This document shows positions 9,440-21,169 of a stretch of 64,000 bases of DNA, one piece after another; position 1 is the first letter of the stretch; the number at the start of each line of letters is the position of its first letter. Made by a program: the position numbers and the translations under genes. The notes beneath the pieces were generated by a model, which searched no databases, was not told the origin of the DNA, and saw only the letters and a program-made list of their open reading frames with translations. Origin of the DNA: Chaenocephalus aceratus (Eukaryota; Chordata; Actinopteri; Perciformes; Channichthyidae); assembly GCA_023974075.1 (NCBI GenBank), contig CM043793.1, forward strand, positions 4,294,896-4,358,895. The letters run 5' to 3'.

Positions 9440-9850
9440 GGCTACAACACAGTGGTCACTCACATCATTTGCAAAATATGAGTATAAATATTTATAGTTA
9501 AAATGAGATCAATTAAGGAGGATTTACTAGGCGACTTAATATTAGGGCGAGTAGGACTGTCTACAATCTGAGTAACATTTAATGAAATATAAAGGTTTCT
9601 TAAATCATTTCACCCCAGCTTCAAGGTGAAATGAACCCTCTGATGTGTCGGGTATTAGAGATGTCCCGCCCCCTGATGTCACTATGTTTCGGAACTAAGC
9701 AAGGGGGTCCAATGTAGGCGTTTCAGGCAGTGTGTGGGAGAGAAACTCCCTCTGGAGGGAACACAGGGATTTTAGTCTTTGCAGACCATTTACAAAACCC
9801 CATAGAACACTACAGGAAAGGGAAAACCCAAAAAGCATTTTTGACCCTAA
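9440..9850. other. No gene; contains a fragment related to TTAA-type repeats
   Basis: Mostly AT-rich non-coding sequence. At about 9765-9830 the string TTTGCAGACCATTTAC and its surroundings resemble the subterminal part (CTGCAGACCGTTTACATG) of the TTAA-flanked elements at 40 and 44 kb. The similarity is partial and boundaries are not visible. Confidence 0.35.
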
Positions 9851-9854
9851 ATAT

Positions 9855-10090
9855 CTTGGTTTCTTCTTTTGTAAGGTTACATTTTTCTGTTGTCTTACAG
9901 TACATAATACACTTAAGTAAAAAACATCTTGATTTATTTTCTCCTGTATTTATTTGTATTGCATTTGATATTTAAGTAATCCAAAGTTACCAGAAATGTA
10001 TCAGGTAACATTACTTTTATATTTTGATATGGTTATATATATGTTTACAGTTAACTAATAATTATAACAGAGTACATTTTAAAGTCACCC
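9855..10090 (+). repeat. Dispersed repeat 'A', copy 1 (uninterrupted)
   Basis: The segment from TTGGTTTCTTCTTTTG through GCATTTGATATTTAAGTAATCC matches both flanks of the large LTR element (29990-30078 and 39851-40010). Here the sequence runs through the equivalent of the insertion point without a break, so it acts as an empty-site paralogue. Family not identified; no coding. Confidence 0.7.
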
Positions 10091-11183
10091 TCTGAACCCA
10101 TGCTTGTATTGTGTGACTGATCAGCTGTCTGATCTCCAGCTGAGTCACTGCCATCTCTCCACCAGCAGACGGCGCCCTCCCCACACCCCACTTCCACAAT
10201 GTCGCCACCATAAGGCAAAATTATATTAAAAAAATGCAAATTAGCTACAACACAATAATGAGGGTGTCTCAAAAAATATAAATGGGATGTAAACCTTCGA
10301 CTGAAGCAGAGTCTTTTAATCTTATGGAGCACATGATGAACTTGCCTCTGTTTCTGCTGTCAGACATGAAGCCCTATTCTATTTTCTGTTATCGTATACA
10401 TTTCTTTTAAAAGCCTGTAGTTTATTGCAGTATATTTACTGCATGTATAAAAAAGGCACTCAACATCATCAAAATGGTATTCCACAGGCTGCTGCAGTTC
10501 GATCTTCAATAAAGAATGAATACATGTGTCATCCATGACTCATAGTTTACTTCAAAAATACATATTTGTGAGAAAAAGATACCTGTACAATTTCTAAAGT
10601 CTTAACAGGGACTCATGCCATGTCAGTAGTTATATGCCTCACAATGCATTTCGAGGCTACTTTATGTAGCACGAAGAACAATCACATGGCATGTTCACAC
10701 TTATATATAAATGGAGTGATGAGGCAGCCACATTTATTAAATTACAACAAAGATAGTCATGTGATGTAGATCAAGCCACAGAGAGCTAGATAAACACAAG
10801 TCAACTAAAACGTTTTATTAGATAAAAAAAACATTATTCTATACACAAAGTGAAACATTTAAAAGTTTCAAATTAATTTATAATATATGTTGGTTGAAAC
10901 TGGTTGACAGCAATTTGGAAATGTTGACGCACTGGTTGGTGAAGTAAAGGGAACAAGTCTTTTATTTCATTTTTTTTGTTGCTGTACATACTGATACTTG
11001 ACTCAGGTCAACAGACGATCATGTAACATGTCATCATAGGTTTATGGTTTTATATAAGACCCTGAGGATAGGTGTAGCGCCACTGGAGGGCAGTGACAGA
11101 TAACAATCACTGTCACACAGTGTAAGAGTATTACTGCAGCATTTAGGAGCGTGAGCCCATCCAAATTATATATGTATATATTC

Positions 11184-11214
<31 letters not shown>

Positions 11215-11525
11215 CGTCCATATAGATTTATTTAAAAAAAAGTCTAATATCACATTTTGTTTATTAAGAAAAGAACTGAATGCCTTTTATTGCAATGCAC
11301 GTTCAAATAACATTACAATAAGTACAAGTACAATAACATTACAAAATCAATCCTGACGCATAATTCATACATATCCTCCTGGGACCCGAGGAAAAAGAGT
11401 GTCTTCCAATTTCCTTTTTTTGTGATTTCCTACCTATTTAGGGTTAAAAAAACATCTTGCAATTCAGAGTTTTTTTATTTTATTTTACTTTAAAATGTTA
11501 CAGTATGTCCACTGTAGAGGACGTC
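10091..11525. other. Non-coding, no gene recognised
   Basis: AT-rich sequence with a (TA)n run at about 11190-11215. The segment 11365-11525 (TCCTCCTGGGACCC, ATGTCCACTGTAG) shares short motifs with 15580-15640, so an older unidentified repeat seems to surround the foldback element. No open frame of interest. Confidence 0.4.
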
Positions 11526-14500
11526 CAACCCAGTCTCACAAAAAAACGTGTAATAACTACGTTGGTCCACAACGTAGGACGTAGTATTTCTACGAAAACG
11601 CCTCTGAAATTGTAAGATCCCTACGTTTTTTTTCACCATTCATTCCGATGGCTGGCGTCTATGTCACGTGATCTTCACATTTCTCCCTGCAGAAAAAAAA
11701 AAAATGGCCGAACTTCGTTTTATTCTCGGTGTAAAATGCCTATTTAAAGTTACTTTGGCCATTAAAATGCGTTTTTACTGTCATTTGATGCGAGAAATAT
11801 GAGTTGTTATTTCAGATTATGTGTGCAGTGGATGTACATGATCTTTAGTTTGCTAGTTATTACGAAGATTACTTCAGGAAATGGTGTCTATACAACGTTT
11901 TCATTGTTACCAAGGTGGTTGCTAGGGACGCTGCTATCGATATTATTTCTGTTATGTTGTGTAACTGTTTAATGATGTTATCTTTATTGCTACCCCCTTC
12001 CCCGTCAATGTATAGTGTTGGTCCACAGCGCAAACGTATTAGTTTAACAAAATCCGCATCTAAAATGGTGCAGAAACGTTATTTTCCCCTGTGCAATTCC
12101 AGTCTCACATCTCACAGCACATCGTCATTAACAAATACCGGAAACAGACCGAAAACACTTTATTCCGAGTGTACTTGCTTTTCTCTTTGAAAGTCATCAC
12201 ATAACGGCATTGTAATACGCGGTTCGGCTGCATTAAATATTACATATCTGCCGTAGTTCTTTATTTATAGAGCCCTGATGAGAAGACTTCTCGACAAACA
12301 TGAGGAACTGCCGCCAACACTGGAAACGTGACGTGGATCATAAATATATCAACAATTAAACAACATCTTACATTTCTTTTCACACAATGCGTCTCCTTGC
12401 AGTATCAACACTAATTCGGCGGACTTTTATATTTGATCCAATTGGTAGATAGGCTGTATTTACACCATAAAGGTGCACAGCTGATATAAAGGGACACCTA
12501 GTGGTTAAAGCATGTTATTGAATGTCATTATTTTTATTATTAGATATTAATAGAATCCCTATAAAGTATGTTCATTACTCGTTATTCTCTACTAATAGTT
12601 AAGTAAAGACTGTATATAATGACTATTTTGCACATCCCTTTCAAGATTTTCTAAGGTTTATTGACATATCATATAGGCCTACACAACTACGGTGTAGTTA
12701 TGCAATGAATGAAAAACTTGGGTCGCAGGTTCCTCAATAGTGCATTACAAGACATCTATCAATATTTGTGCATACCTCCAGCAATGTTAACTATGTTGAA
12801 GCACTTATTTTAACTGATATTATACATGTATTATACTCTTATATAAGATGTATGTAGAAAGTATAAGAAATGTGCAGAATAGGACAGTTTAATGGTGGAG
12901 GTATACACACATATTGATAGATGTCTTGTAATGCACTGTTGAGGAACCTGTGACCAAAGTTTTTCATCTCCGGCCTTGTCAGGTATTGAACAATCAATAA
13001 ATAAAGAACACAGAATTATTAAATATAAAACACAGAATTTGTGTGATTATACTAAATGATTTACAAATAAACACCACTGCATATTACAACTGTTACACAT
13101 GCTGATGTAACGCAAATGTTTCCAACTTGGGATCAATAAAGTATATCTTATCTTAAGCTGATCGATGGCTACTGCCATATTTGCACAATGTGCCTCTGAA
13201 CCTTGACAAGTGCATGTTTCAGGCTTATCAATGAACAACAGGAGGGGTCACAGACATAAGACCAGCTGTTAAATAAAGCTCTTCTGACCTTAGCTGGCAT
13301 GTGGGTATATATATTAATGCTGCCCATTATGGGCACAAGCCATTATCACCCATTTATTAATTATATGTTTTAAATGTGAGTGTTTCCTGTCCCCTAAACC
13401 TCCAGGGATGTACACAGTTTAATACTGGCAACTTCTTATTATGGGAAATATGAAAACGTCTTTAAAACTACAACTCCCAGTAGAGACGTGCCATAGAGAA
13501 CATGTTGCGAAACACACAATAGCCAGCATGTGTAGTTCTGGGGGGGGGGGAGGCGGTGGACCCGTTCAAATCCAGTTTTGGACAGTCTGCCGTGGTTCCA
13601 TCCCATTTCAAGTGCTGTTCGAGGCTCTGCACACTCTCCAATCACAGAGCTTGAGGACTATCACGGGGTTTGTCAAGCGAAGCGGAGAGAATACTTACTT
13701 CCGGGTGTAATATTCTGTAAAGCAAATGAGCTGCTCCGACCCTCGGTCCTGACGGACTCCAACTTGTGTTTATTAATCAAACAAATAAATAAACACAAGG
13801 ATAATTATGTGTTATTGTTGAGTAAATGGAGAATTGCACAGGGGAAAATAACGTATCTATTGTGGTGATTGACATTATTCACCCACGGATCTAAGGGTTA
13901 GGGTATTGTTCTGCACGGACATTTTAGTGAGCCGGACTTCCTGTCTCCGCCGGTCTTCGCTTCCCGGGCATGAAGCTGTTTACATGTGTTTTGAGATGCT
14001 AAATAAAAGTCTAGCTTGTACCTTTGATACCCCGCCTCCGACTCCCATCTCTCGGCACCACACTATGCCACAATTCTAGATGCGGATTTTGTTAAACTAA
14101 TACGTTTGCGCTGTGGACCAACACTATACATTGACGGGGAAGGGGGGTAGCAATAAAGATAACACCATTTTACCCAACATAACAGAAATAATATCGATAG
14201 CAGCGTCCCTAGCAACCACCTTGGTAACAATGAAAACATTGTATCGACACAATTTCTTGAAGTAATCTTCGTAATAACTAGCAAACTAAAGATCATGCAC
14301 ATCCACTGCACACATAATCTGAAATAACAACTCATATTTCTCGCATCAAATGACATCAAAGGGCATTTTAATGGCCAAACTAACCTTAAAATAGGCATTT
14401 TCCACCGAGAATAAAACGAATGTCGGCCATGTTTTTTTTTTTCTGCAGGGAGAAATGTGAAGATCACGTGACATAGACGCCAGCCATTGGAATGAATGGT

Positions 14501-14609
14501 GAAAAAAAACGTAGGCATTTTACAATTTCAGAGGCGTTTTCGTAGAAATACTACGTCCTACGTTGTGGACCAACGTAGTTATTACACGTTTTTTTATGAG
14601 ACTGGGTTG
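11526..14609. mobile_element. Foldback DNA element, copy 1, 3.08 kb with long inverted arms
   Basis: The ends are perfect inverted repeats CAACCCAGTCTCA / TGAGACTGGGTTG, flanked by the direct repeat GGACGTC (11519-11525 and 14610-14616). The inverted arms are about 540 bp (11526-12075 against 14075-14609), with landmarks such as GTTGGTCCACAACGT and ATCACGTGACATAGACGCC in opposite orientation. The inner part matches copy 2 at 25485-28545. No transposase coding was found, so it is non-autonomous. A further internal inverted duplication lies at about 12590-12780 against 12890-12960. A short LTR-like element is nested at 13861-14062. Confidence 0.85.
13861..14062 (+). mobile_element. Short (202-bp) LTR-like element inside the foldback arm
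   Basis: The segment starts TGTGGTG and ends CACCACA and is flanked by CTAT on both sides (13857-13860 and 14063-14066). An AATAAA lies near 14003. TG...CA ends, a 4-bp duplication and a poly(A) signal fit a very small solo LTR. A small DNA MITE with 7-bp inverted ends is the alternative. Confidence 0.6.
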
Positions 14610-14616
14610 GGACGTC

Positions 14617-16688
14617 AGGAGCATATTAGTTTGAAAAGACAGCCAAAATGAACAGATAGACTATGTAACGTATTATGGTTATAGAGTGATATTAATACAA
14701 AAATACATTCACCTTTATTTAAAACAGGAATAAGTAATTGATCTGAACATTGCTGTTTATTTGGTCAATAAAAAACTAGTTTGGTTTTTGGTGAATCTTT
14801 CCAGATCTTCAAAGACTTTGTAGTCGACGTAGTGGGAAAGTACCTCATTGACTCCAGTCGGCACCGGCTGTAGGGTCATCTTGACTAGTGTTATGGATGT
14901 GGTCTCCATTTGACCTGCTCATAGAAACAAAGCTTGCATTCCTGAGGCAACTCTCATTTGTCATGGCTCCACTTAAAAATAAAACAACAATAAGACATAC
15001 GTGCTACTCTTGGCCCACAGGGGGCCATGTCTTCCCAGCTCGTCCCTATCTGTCTCTCTGTCTGTATCTGTGCGCTCATGGAGCATCCTGCATCTCACCC
15101 CCTTCTTCTTGACCCTCTTCTATCCCAGGTGTGAAAGCCTCATCTCTCTCATCACCTGAGAGCTCAACATCTGAATCTCCCTGAACTATCTGGTGCAGGA
15201 AATGTCTGCTTCAGTTCCGTCTCCTGCAACAATGTTGAGTAATTAAGTCCATGAAGATAGTCCTGACGTCCACTAGGATGGACGTTTATAAAAGAGCTGT
15301 TATTTGAAAACTTGAATGATTTAATTGCTTTCAGAACTAATGATATAGTTCCTCACATGTTAATAAACAAGAACATATATGATTTTCATGGTAAAAATGA
15401 CAATTATTCAACAATATTTGACTTCTCCTCCTGCTTCTATAACATAGAAGAGGAACTTCCCAGCATGCAATTTTAACCAATGACATATCACTGGAAAGAC
15501 CAGGATGTCCTCTGTGCAGCACATCAGGGATTGATAGAGTAGCTCAAAAGAGTAAAAGGAGATGCATGTTAACAAAATGTCCACTACAGTGGACATTTTC
15601 AATGGGCTGGGTCCCAGGAGGATATGAAACAATAAATACACAATAAATACAAATGACAGTATATGCTGTGACCTGATCATCATCAGGTCCAATGTAAATG
15701 AAAAACGTGGTTCTTTGTGGTTTATAAAACAACGATGAGTTAATAATGATGAAGCCTACGGCAGTCCAACAGGGCATTGTGGAACGATTAGAGTTACAGT
15801 AGACAGGATTCTTTTGTCATAAGGAAACTAAATTAAACACTTCATTTTGCGTTTCGTATGAGTGTAAACTATATGGATTTATTGTGCTTGTTTGTCAGTG
15901 CCGGTTATATTCAAGCAGGGGAGTGAAGTATGACATTAGCAGGTAAATTATCATTTATAGAAGACACGTGAGCATTGATCTGAAGTTGTAACCCTTGGCT
16001 GAATTCAGATTGAATCTAGTGGTCCGGCTTGCTGTAATAAAGAGGACTGAGACAATAGCAGGGTGGCAGATAGACATGCACAGACAACAGGACATTATAC
16101 CTCTAAGAATAAAAAAGGCTAAATAAATTATTGAAGAGTTGATGCCCTTGCAGTGAGAAGCAACTAATTAGCTGGTCTTCATTAGAGGAAGTGGTCAGTG
16201 TGTGACAGTTGTGAAGCCATCGATTGCACCTGGCGATTTGGTCGACAATCCCCGGAGGTTAATCATCGACAGGATGGGGGGGTCAAGCTCTCCGTGGCTC
16301 TAGGCAGAGGGGCCGCTCAATAACCCTTCATCTGGAACACGCTGAGGATCGTCTCAAGAGCCACTCCTCAAATCACCAATAGCTCCCAACTTTATGAAAA
16401 GACTAGAAACATGGAGGATGAGGAGGAGGCATGGTGAAGCTGTCTGAAACATCTGACATTCAAACCAACAGAATACACAACACTGCAGGGACATCATTTC
16501 ATAGACTATGCTATGATGGAGTGAAATAAACCTGTTTAATACAAGAATAAGAATAATAACGTTTTAATAGTGCACAAAGCATAAGACAATAGCACCCATG
16601 CAGCCCGTGTACATGATGCATATGACTCCATGGAATAGACAAGAGAATAAATAATGAATCTGAATGTTAACAACAGATGTCCAGCTCA
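14617..16688. other. Non-coding repeats; possible decayed transposase fragments
   Basis: No intact gene. On the minus strand two short readable pieces look protein-like. About 15190-15095 encodes an acidic stretch (SDVELSGDERDEAF...), of the kind at the N-terminus of piggyBac-like transposases. About 14915-14765 reads TLQPVPTGVNEVLSHYVDY before a stop. Neither is long enough to assign. A perfect palindrome TGTCCACTACAGTGGACA lies near 15579-15600. The stretch 16140-16480 is of more even composition and may be conserved non-coding DNA. Confidence 0.3.
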
Positions 16689-16692
16689 TTAA

Positions 16693-17010
16693 AGGTGGGG
16701 TAGGTCATTCAGAAACACTTTTTGTTATATTCCATGGAATGCTCTTAACATCCCGATAGCAATGAATATATGAAATGTTTTTGACAATAAATACATACAA
16801 AAATGTCATCTCTGGAAGCCGTAGTACTGTAAAAAGCCCGGCCGGCTAAAATAATTGGATGGCCTACCTGCCTGTCAGCCTTCCATCTCGTGCACAAACT
16901 TATCTCGTGCCCTCATTGGTCATGTGCGCGTTCGTGTGTTGGAGGAGGGGCTCTGTGAGGAAGTGGGAGGAAGGGGCAGATTTTTTGCGGCTGCTTAATT
17001 TCAAATGCTA
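16693..17010. mobile_element. Left part of another TTAA-flanked MITE
   Basis: TTAA at 16689-16692 is followed by AGGTGGGGTAGGTCATTC, a terminus typical of an abundant fish MITE. No matching right end is found before the (CA)n tract, so it is truncated. Confidence 0.4.
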
Positions 17011-17099
17011 GCGCACTCGAGCGGGTTTCTCTATTTAATAGTAGAAAGACATACCAAAAAAAGAAATAATGAAAAAAAGACTATCAAAACGTGTCCTAT

Positions 17100-17231
<132 letters not shown>

Positions 17232-17430
17232 CATGTCACAAGGATTAGAAAAACCTATATCTTATACTAACAGAACTACGCCTATATTGCGTACAGTGCC
17301 CATAAACTATGGCGCACCCCCCCCCCCCCCCCAAACAAGTTGAACTGCCCCAGCCCCAGTAAAAAACCAGAGGTTTATGTGAAATAGTTCTTTTTTTTTA
17401 AATAATGGTTGCAGTGTGCAAATCTAGGTT

Positions 17431-18603
17431 TTAATTTTGTTTCAGTTGGGGTAAAAAGTGCTTGAGTGCAAGCAGCACGGCCCGAAGCTCTAGCATGTTG
17501 ATATGGTGCACACCCTCCTGGGCGGACCACTGACCCTGAGCAGTTCTGCCCCGCCACACTGCACCCCACCCTGAGAGACATGCATTCACGGTGACAGTCT
17601 CCCGGTGGGATGGGATGGCGCCCATGGGCGCACCCGTCAGAAGATAGGCCCTGTCCTCCCAGCGTGACAGAGAGTGGATGCACCGCTGTGACACCCTGAC
17701 TTCCCTGTGCCTGTGCCACTTGGCGTCCAAGTGGAGGCTGTTCAGCCACATCTGCACGGGGCGCAAAGACAGCAGGCCTAAGGGCACAACGGCTGAGGCA
17801 GCCGTCAGTGTGCCCAGGAGCCGGAGGAACTGGATATAAGGCACCATCTTGCCCAGCCTGAAGATGGGAAGAAGGTGGGAAATGTCGTCCACACGACGAG
17901 GTGTCAGGTAGGCCCTCATGGCGACCGAATCTAGGACCATCCCCAGGTAAGTGACCTGTTGGGCAGGGTCCAGACAACTCTTCTCTGTTTTCACTCTCAG
18001 GCCCAACCGGGCTATGTGAGACAAGAGGCGCGCCGTATCCTGGGCCACTTGAGGCCGGGATGGCGCGCAGATCAGCCAGTCGCCTAGATACGGCAGGACC
18101 TTCACGCCCTGCGCCTGCAGGGGTGCGAGAGCTGCCGCCACGACCCTGGTGAACACCCTTGGAGAGAGTGAGAGACCGAAGCACCCGGGAAGCACCCGGA
18201 ACTGATAGTGTTGGCCCGAAAGGCGAACCTCAGGAACTTCCAGTGATGGGATGCAATTGGCACGTGGAAGTAGGCGTCCCTCAAGTCCACGGTTGCGAAC
18301 CACTCCCCCTGTGTGACAACACGAAGTGTGTCTGCTGTGGTTAGCATATGAAAGGACAGCACCTTCAGGAATCTGTTGAGTCCTCTGAGGTCCAAGACTG
18401 GACGGAATCTGCCGACTTTCTAGGTCACAAGAAAAGTACGCCAAGTAGAACCCCCTGAGCTGAAGCAGAGGGTCTACTGGCTCGATTGCGCCCTTGGCCA
18501 AGAGGACGGATAACTCTTGGGCCAGATCTAAGGCCTTCGCCGGATCGCTGACAACTGTCATTCTGACCCGGCCGAAGGCTAGGGGCCGGCGTTGGAACTG
18601 CAA
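17431..18603 (-). pseudogene. DIRS reverse transcriptase / RNase H, frameshifted
   Basis: The main frame (390 codons) holds PYLGDWLICAPSRPQ, corresponding to the RT catalytic YLDD of DIRS elements with the first Asp changed to Gly. It also holds the RNase H part (LSGWGAVWRGRTAQGQWS, then MLELRAVLLALKHF). The upstream RT motifs VDLRDAYFHVPIA and LRFAFR are in another frame (18395-18102), so at least two frameshifts interrupt the gene. The changed catalytic site and the frameshifts make it inactive. Confidence 0.8.
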
Positions 18604-19654
18604 TTTGTATAGCTGAGCTGCTGCTGGGAAAAGCAGCCGACAACTGGCCCCGGGGCTTCAGGGCCTCGCCCCCCGGTCTCTGGAGCCCCTTGGGGGGCGC
18701 CGGTAAGGCGCTGAGGTACGAAGCTGCCTAGAAGGCCGGCGATCGGGGGCCCGAAAGTCACTGGGAGGCGGTTGAGTGAGCCGCTGGGACCTCCGCAAAC
18801 CACCACTGTAAGCTGGTGGCCCCTGGGCCTGCTGGGAGTGGGCACAGGCCTATGAAGACCCGAGAGCTGCTCGGTCTGCCTAGCTTGGGCAGCACGCTCC
18901 AGTGCCTCCAGAGCAGCTGCCCCAAACAGCTCCCCTGGCTCGACAGGCATGCTACGGAGGACTCTCCTACATGTCTCCGTTAGAGGAGACTGCGCCAGAC
19001 AAACCTGGTGGCGAGTCTGCACCAGTAAGGACATAACTCGCCCCAGTTCCCTAGTCATTAAAGCAAAGGCCTGCACTGATGCATCATTGAGGCCCAGCAC
19101 AGGAGGCTCAGCCGGAGCCTGTCGCAGAGAGGTGGAGACGGCCAGCATTACATGGGAGAGGGAGTTCCCGATACGACCCATGCGTGCCGCTGCATCGTAG
19201 GCCTTACAGAGCAGTTAGTCTGTGACCCTGCACTGAGGCCGAGGGCACCTGTCATCAGGCCTTAGAGCCCCACCCTCGCCGAATCCTGCATGGCAGCCAA
19301 GGTCCGGGCATCAGAGCCAGAGTGGGAGAGGGCCTTGGTGTCTCTCCAGCATGCATGGAGCTCCCTCAGGTACTCCTCTGAAGGAGGAACAGTGAGGAGG
19401 ACAGTGGCAGGATTACGCCTGAAGAAGGCGCAAGCCTGAGCCGGGTCGGCCTGCGGAACCGGAAGCTGTAAGTGTGCCAGGACCGCACGAATAATGGTCG
19501 CCATGGAGCCGTCCTCCACGCCCTGCAGAGAACCCTGAGCAGAGGAGTGGGAAGCCTCCTCGGGAGGTGGGCGGGGCCTCGTCCTCCATCTCTTCGTTGA
19601 AGAGGTTAGCCGAAGCCGCTCGTGACATGACATCGTCATGTGGAGGTGCGGCAA
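18579..19654 (-). pseudogene. DIRS gag-like protein, C-terminal part, broken
   Basis: The first frame (19654-19262) contains AQACAFFRRNPATVLLTVPPS and the second (19181-18579) contains ARMGRIGNSLSHVMLA-type sequence and QSPLTETCRRVLRSMPVEPG. All are recognisable parts of the long gag-like protein of vertebrate DIRS elements. A stop and frame change separate them near 19200-19260. The N-terminal part continues at 24310-24790 beyond the LINE insertion. Confidence 0.75.
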
Positions 19655-19763
19655 CCGAAGGAGGGGCGGGCCGGCAAGCTAGCAGCCCCTATACGCCTGG
19701 TTATGATCAGATGAGCAAGTTGATCACTCAAAGTTTATAGCGAAATACGATGTGGGGAATGTA

Positions 19764-20637
19764 ATGCCACCGAAGAAAACCAAACAAAAAGGCTAAAGTG
19801 CCATTGAATGAGAGCAGCGGTCTTTCGGGAGTGATTGACACACAAGCAGCAGAGGAGAACGCCATGGAGAGCGGGGCCTCACAGGTGAACCACTCGGAGC
19901 TGTCGGTACTAATACGCTCCATAATAAGAGAGGAGATAGGGCTGCTTTCGAGAAATTCCAGCCGCAGCTTGATGCTTTAAAGGGAGAAACTTGACTCATG
20001 TTGTCAGAAGCTCGGTGATATGGAGGAGGGGATAACCGACATGGATTGTAGGGTTGCTATACTCAAAACCGCAAATGGCAATCTAATGAAGGAAAACAAA
20101 GAGTTCAAAGACAAAATAGAGAGGATGGAGATTCAAAGCAGAAAGTTTAATCTACATGTGATTGGACTGAAAACGGACATTGAGAAGAGCGATCCCATTG
20201 CCTTTGTGACAAACTTTTTAAAGGAGGTGTTCGGAAGTGAGCTCTCATGTGAACCGGCAGTGGAGATTGCATACAGGATTGGGCAGGGGACTGATTTGAG
20301 ACCCAGACCTATGATTGTCACTATGCAGAGATATCAAGCTAAGGAAGCTATCTTGAAGCTGGCAAGAAGCAAGGGAGAGATTCTTTTCCGTGACGTGCGA
20401 GTGAAGATATTTCCTGATATTACTCCGGATGTTGCCAGGAAGAGAGCCCTATTCAATGACGTCAGGATGAAGCTGCGCAAGACTGAGGTGAGGCATGGAC
20501 TATTGTTCCCCGCAACGCTCATCGTAACCTTCAATGGACAAACCAAACTTTATCGGGACTGTAGTGAAGCTGAGCATTTCTATAAAACAGTGATAAGCCC
20601 GGTTTCAGTTCAAACCAGAAATGAAGGTGGGAAATGA
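19764..20637 (+). pseudogene. LINE ORF1p (coiled coil + RRM-like), with one frameshift and one stop
   Basis: The ATG at 19764 opens MPPKKTKQK. A frameshift near 19790 and an in-frame TAA at 19978-19980 interrupt the reading, after which 20020-20637 is open. The latter part has a heptad region (about residues 1-45 of that segment), then RKFNLHVIGL, EIAYRIGQG, RPRPMIVTMQRYQAKEAIL and GLLFPATLIV. These are the RRM and C-terminal-domain landmarks of L1-type ORF1 proteins, which bind RNA as trimers. It is non-functional as it stands. Confidence 0.75.
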
Positions 20638-21169
20638 CTGATTGACATGACCTGAGAGATGGTATGATTATACATATAGGAGAAGAAATTAATTGTATTA
20701 TGAAAATGGAAATTGTTGCAGTTTTGGTGATTTCTACAATTGTTTTATTTTCTTGTGGGCCAATATTCACTGGTCTATGAGTTATCTACTCATTTATTTG
20801 AAGTTATTTACTTCATCATCTGCGAGTATGAATTTATGTTTATTAGATTTTGAAGAGACAAATTTCAACTTGTCTCTATTGGTGTTTATTATTCCTAAAA
20901 TGTAATTGTGATGTATTGATTAGATCTAGTGTTGCGAGACATTACCATGAATATATTTCATACTATTATTTAAAAATCTTTGGGAGCTACCGGGAAGCTC
21001 GTCTAATTGAGCGAGTGAGTATGCACATTTATAGCAATCTATGTGCAGATACATGTTGGGTTATGTATGTGATGGTGTGTGTGGTTGAAATTGTGTTACA
21101 TGTATGTTTTGGTTCAGCTCTCATTTTGATAGGAAGTGAAAAAGAGATAACATTTAAATTGCCATCTTA

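Noticed and set aside
7815..9501. Long + frames (394 and 462 codons) and minus frames over the minisatellites, as genes
   Set aside because: Open frames exist in several phases on both strands because unit lengths are multiples of three. No splice, promoter or domain evidence favours one.
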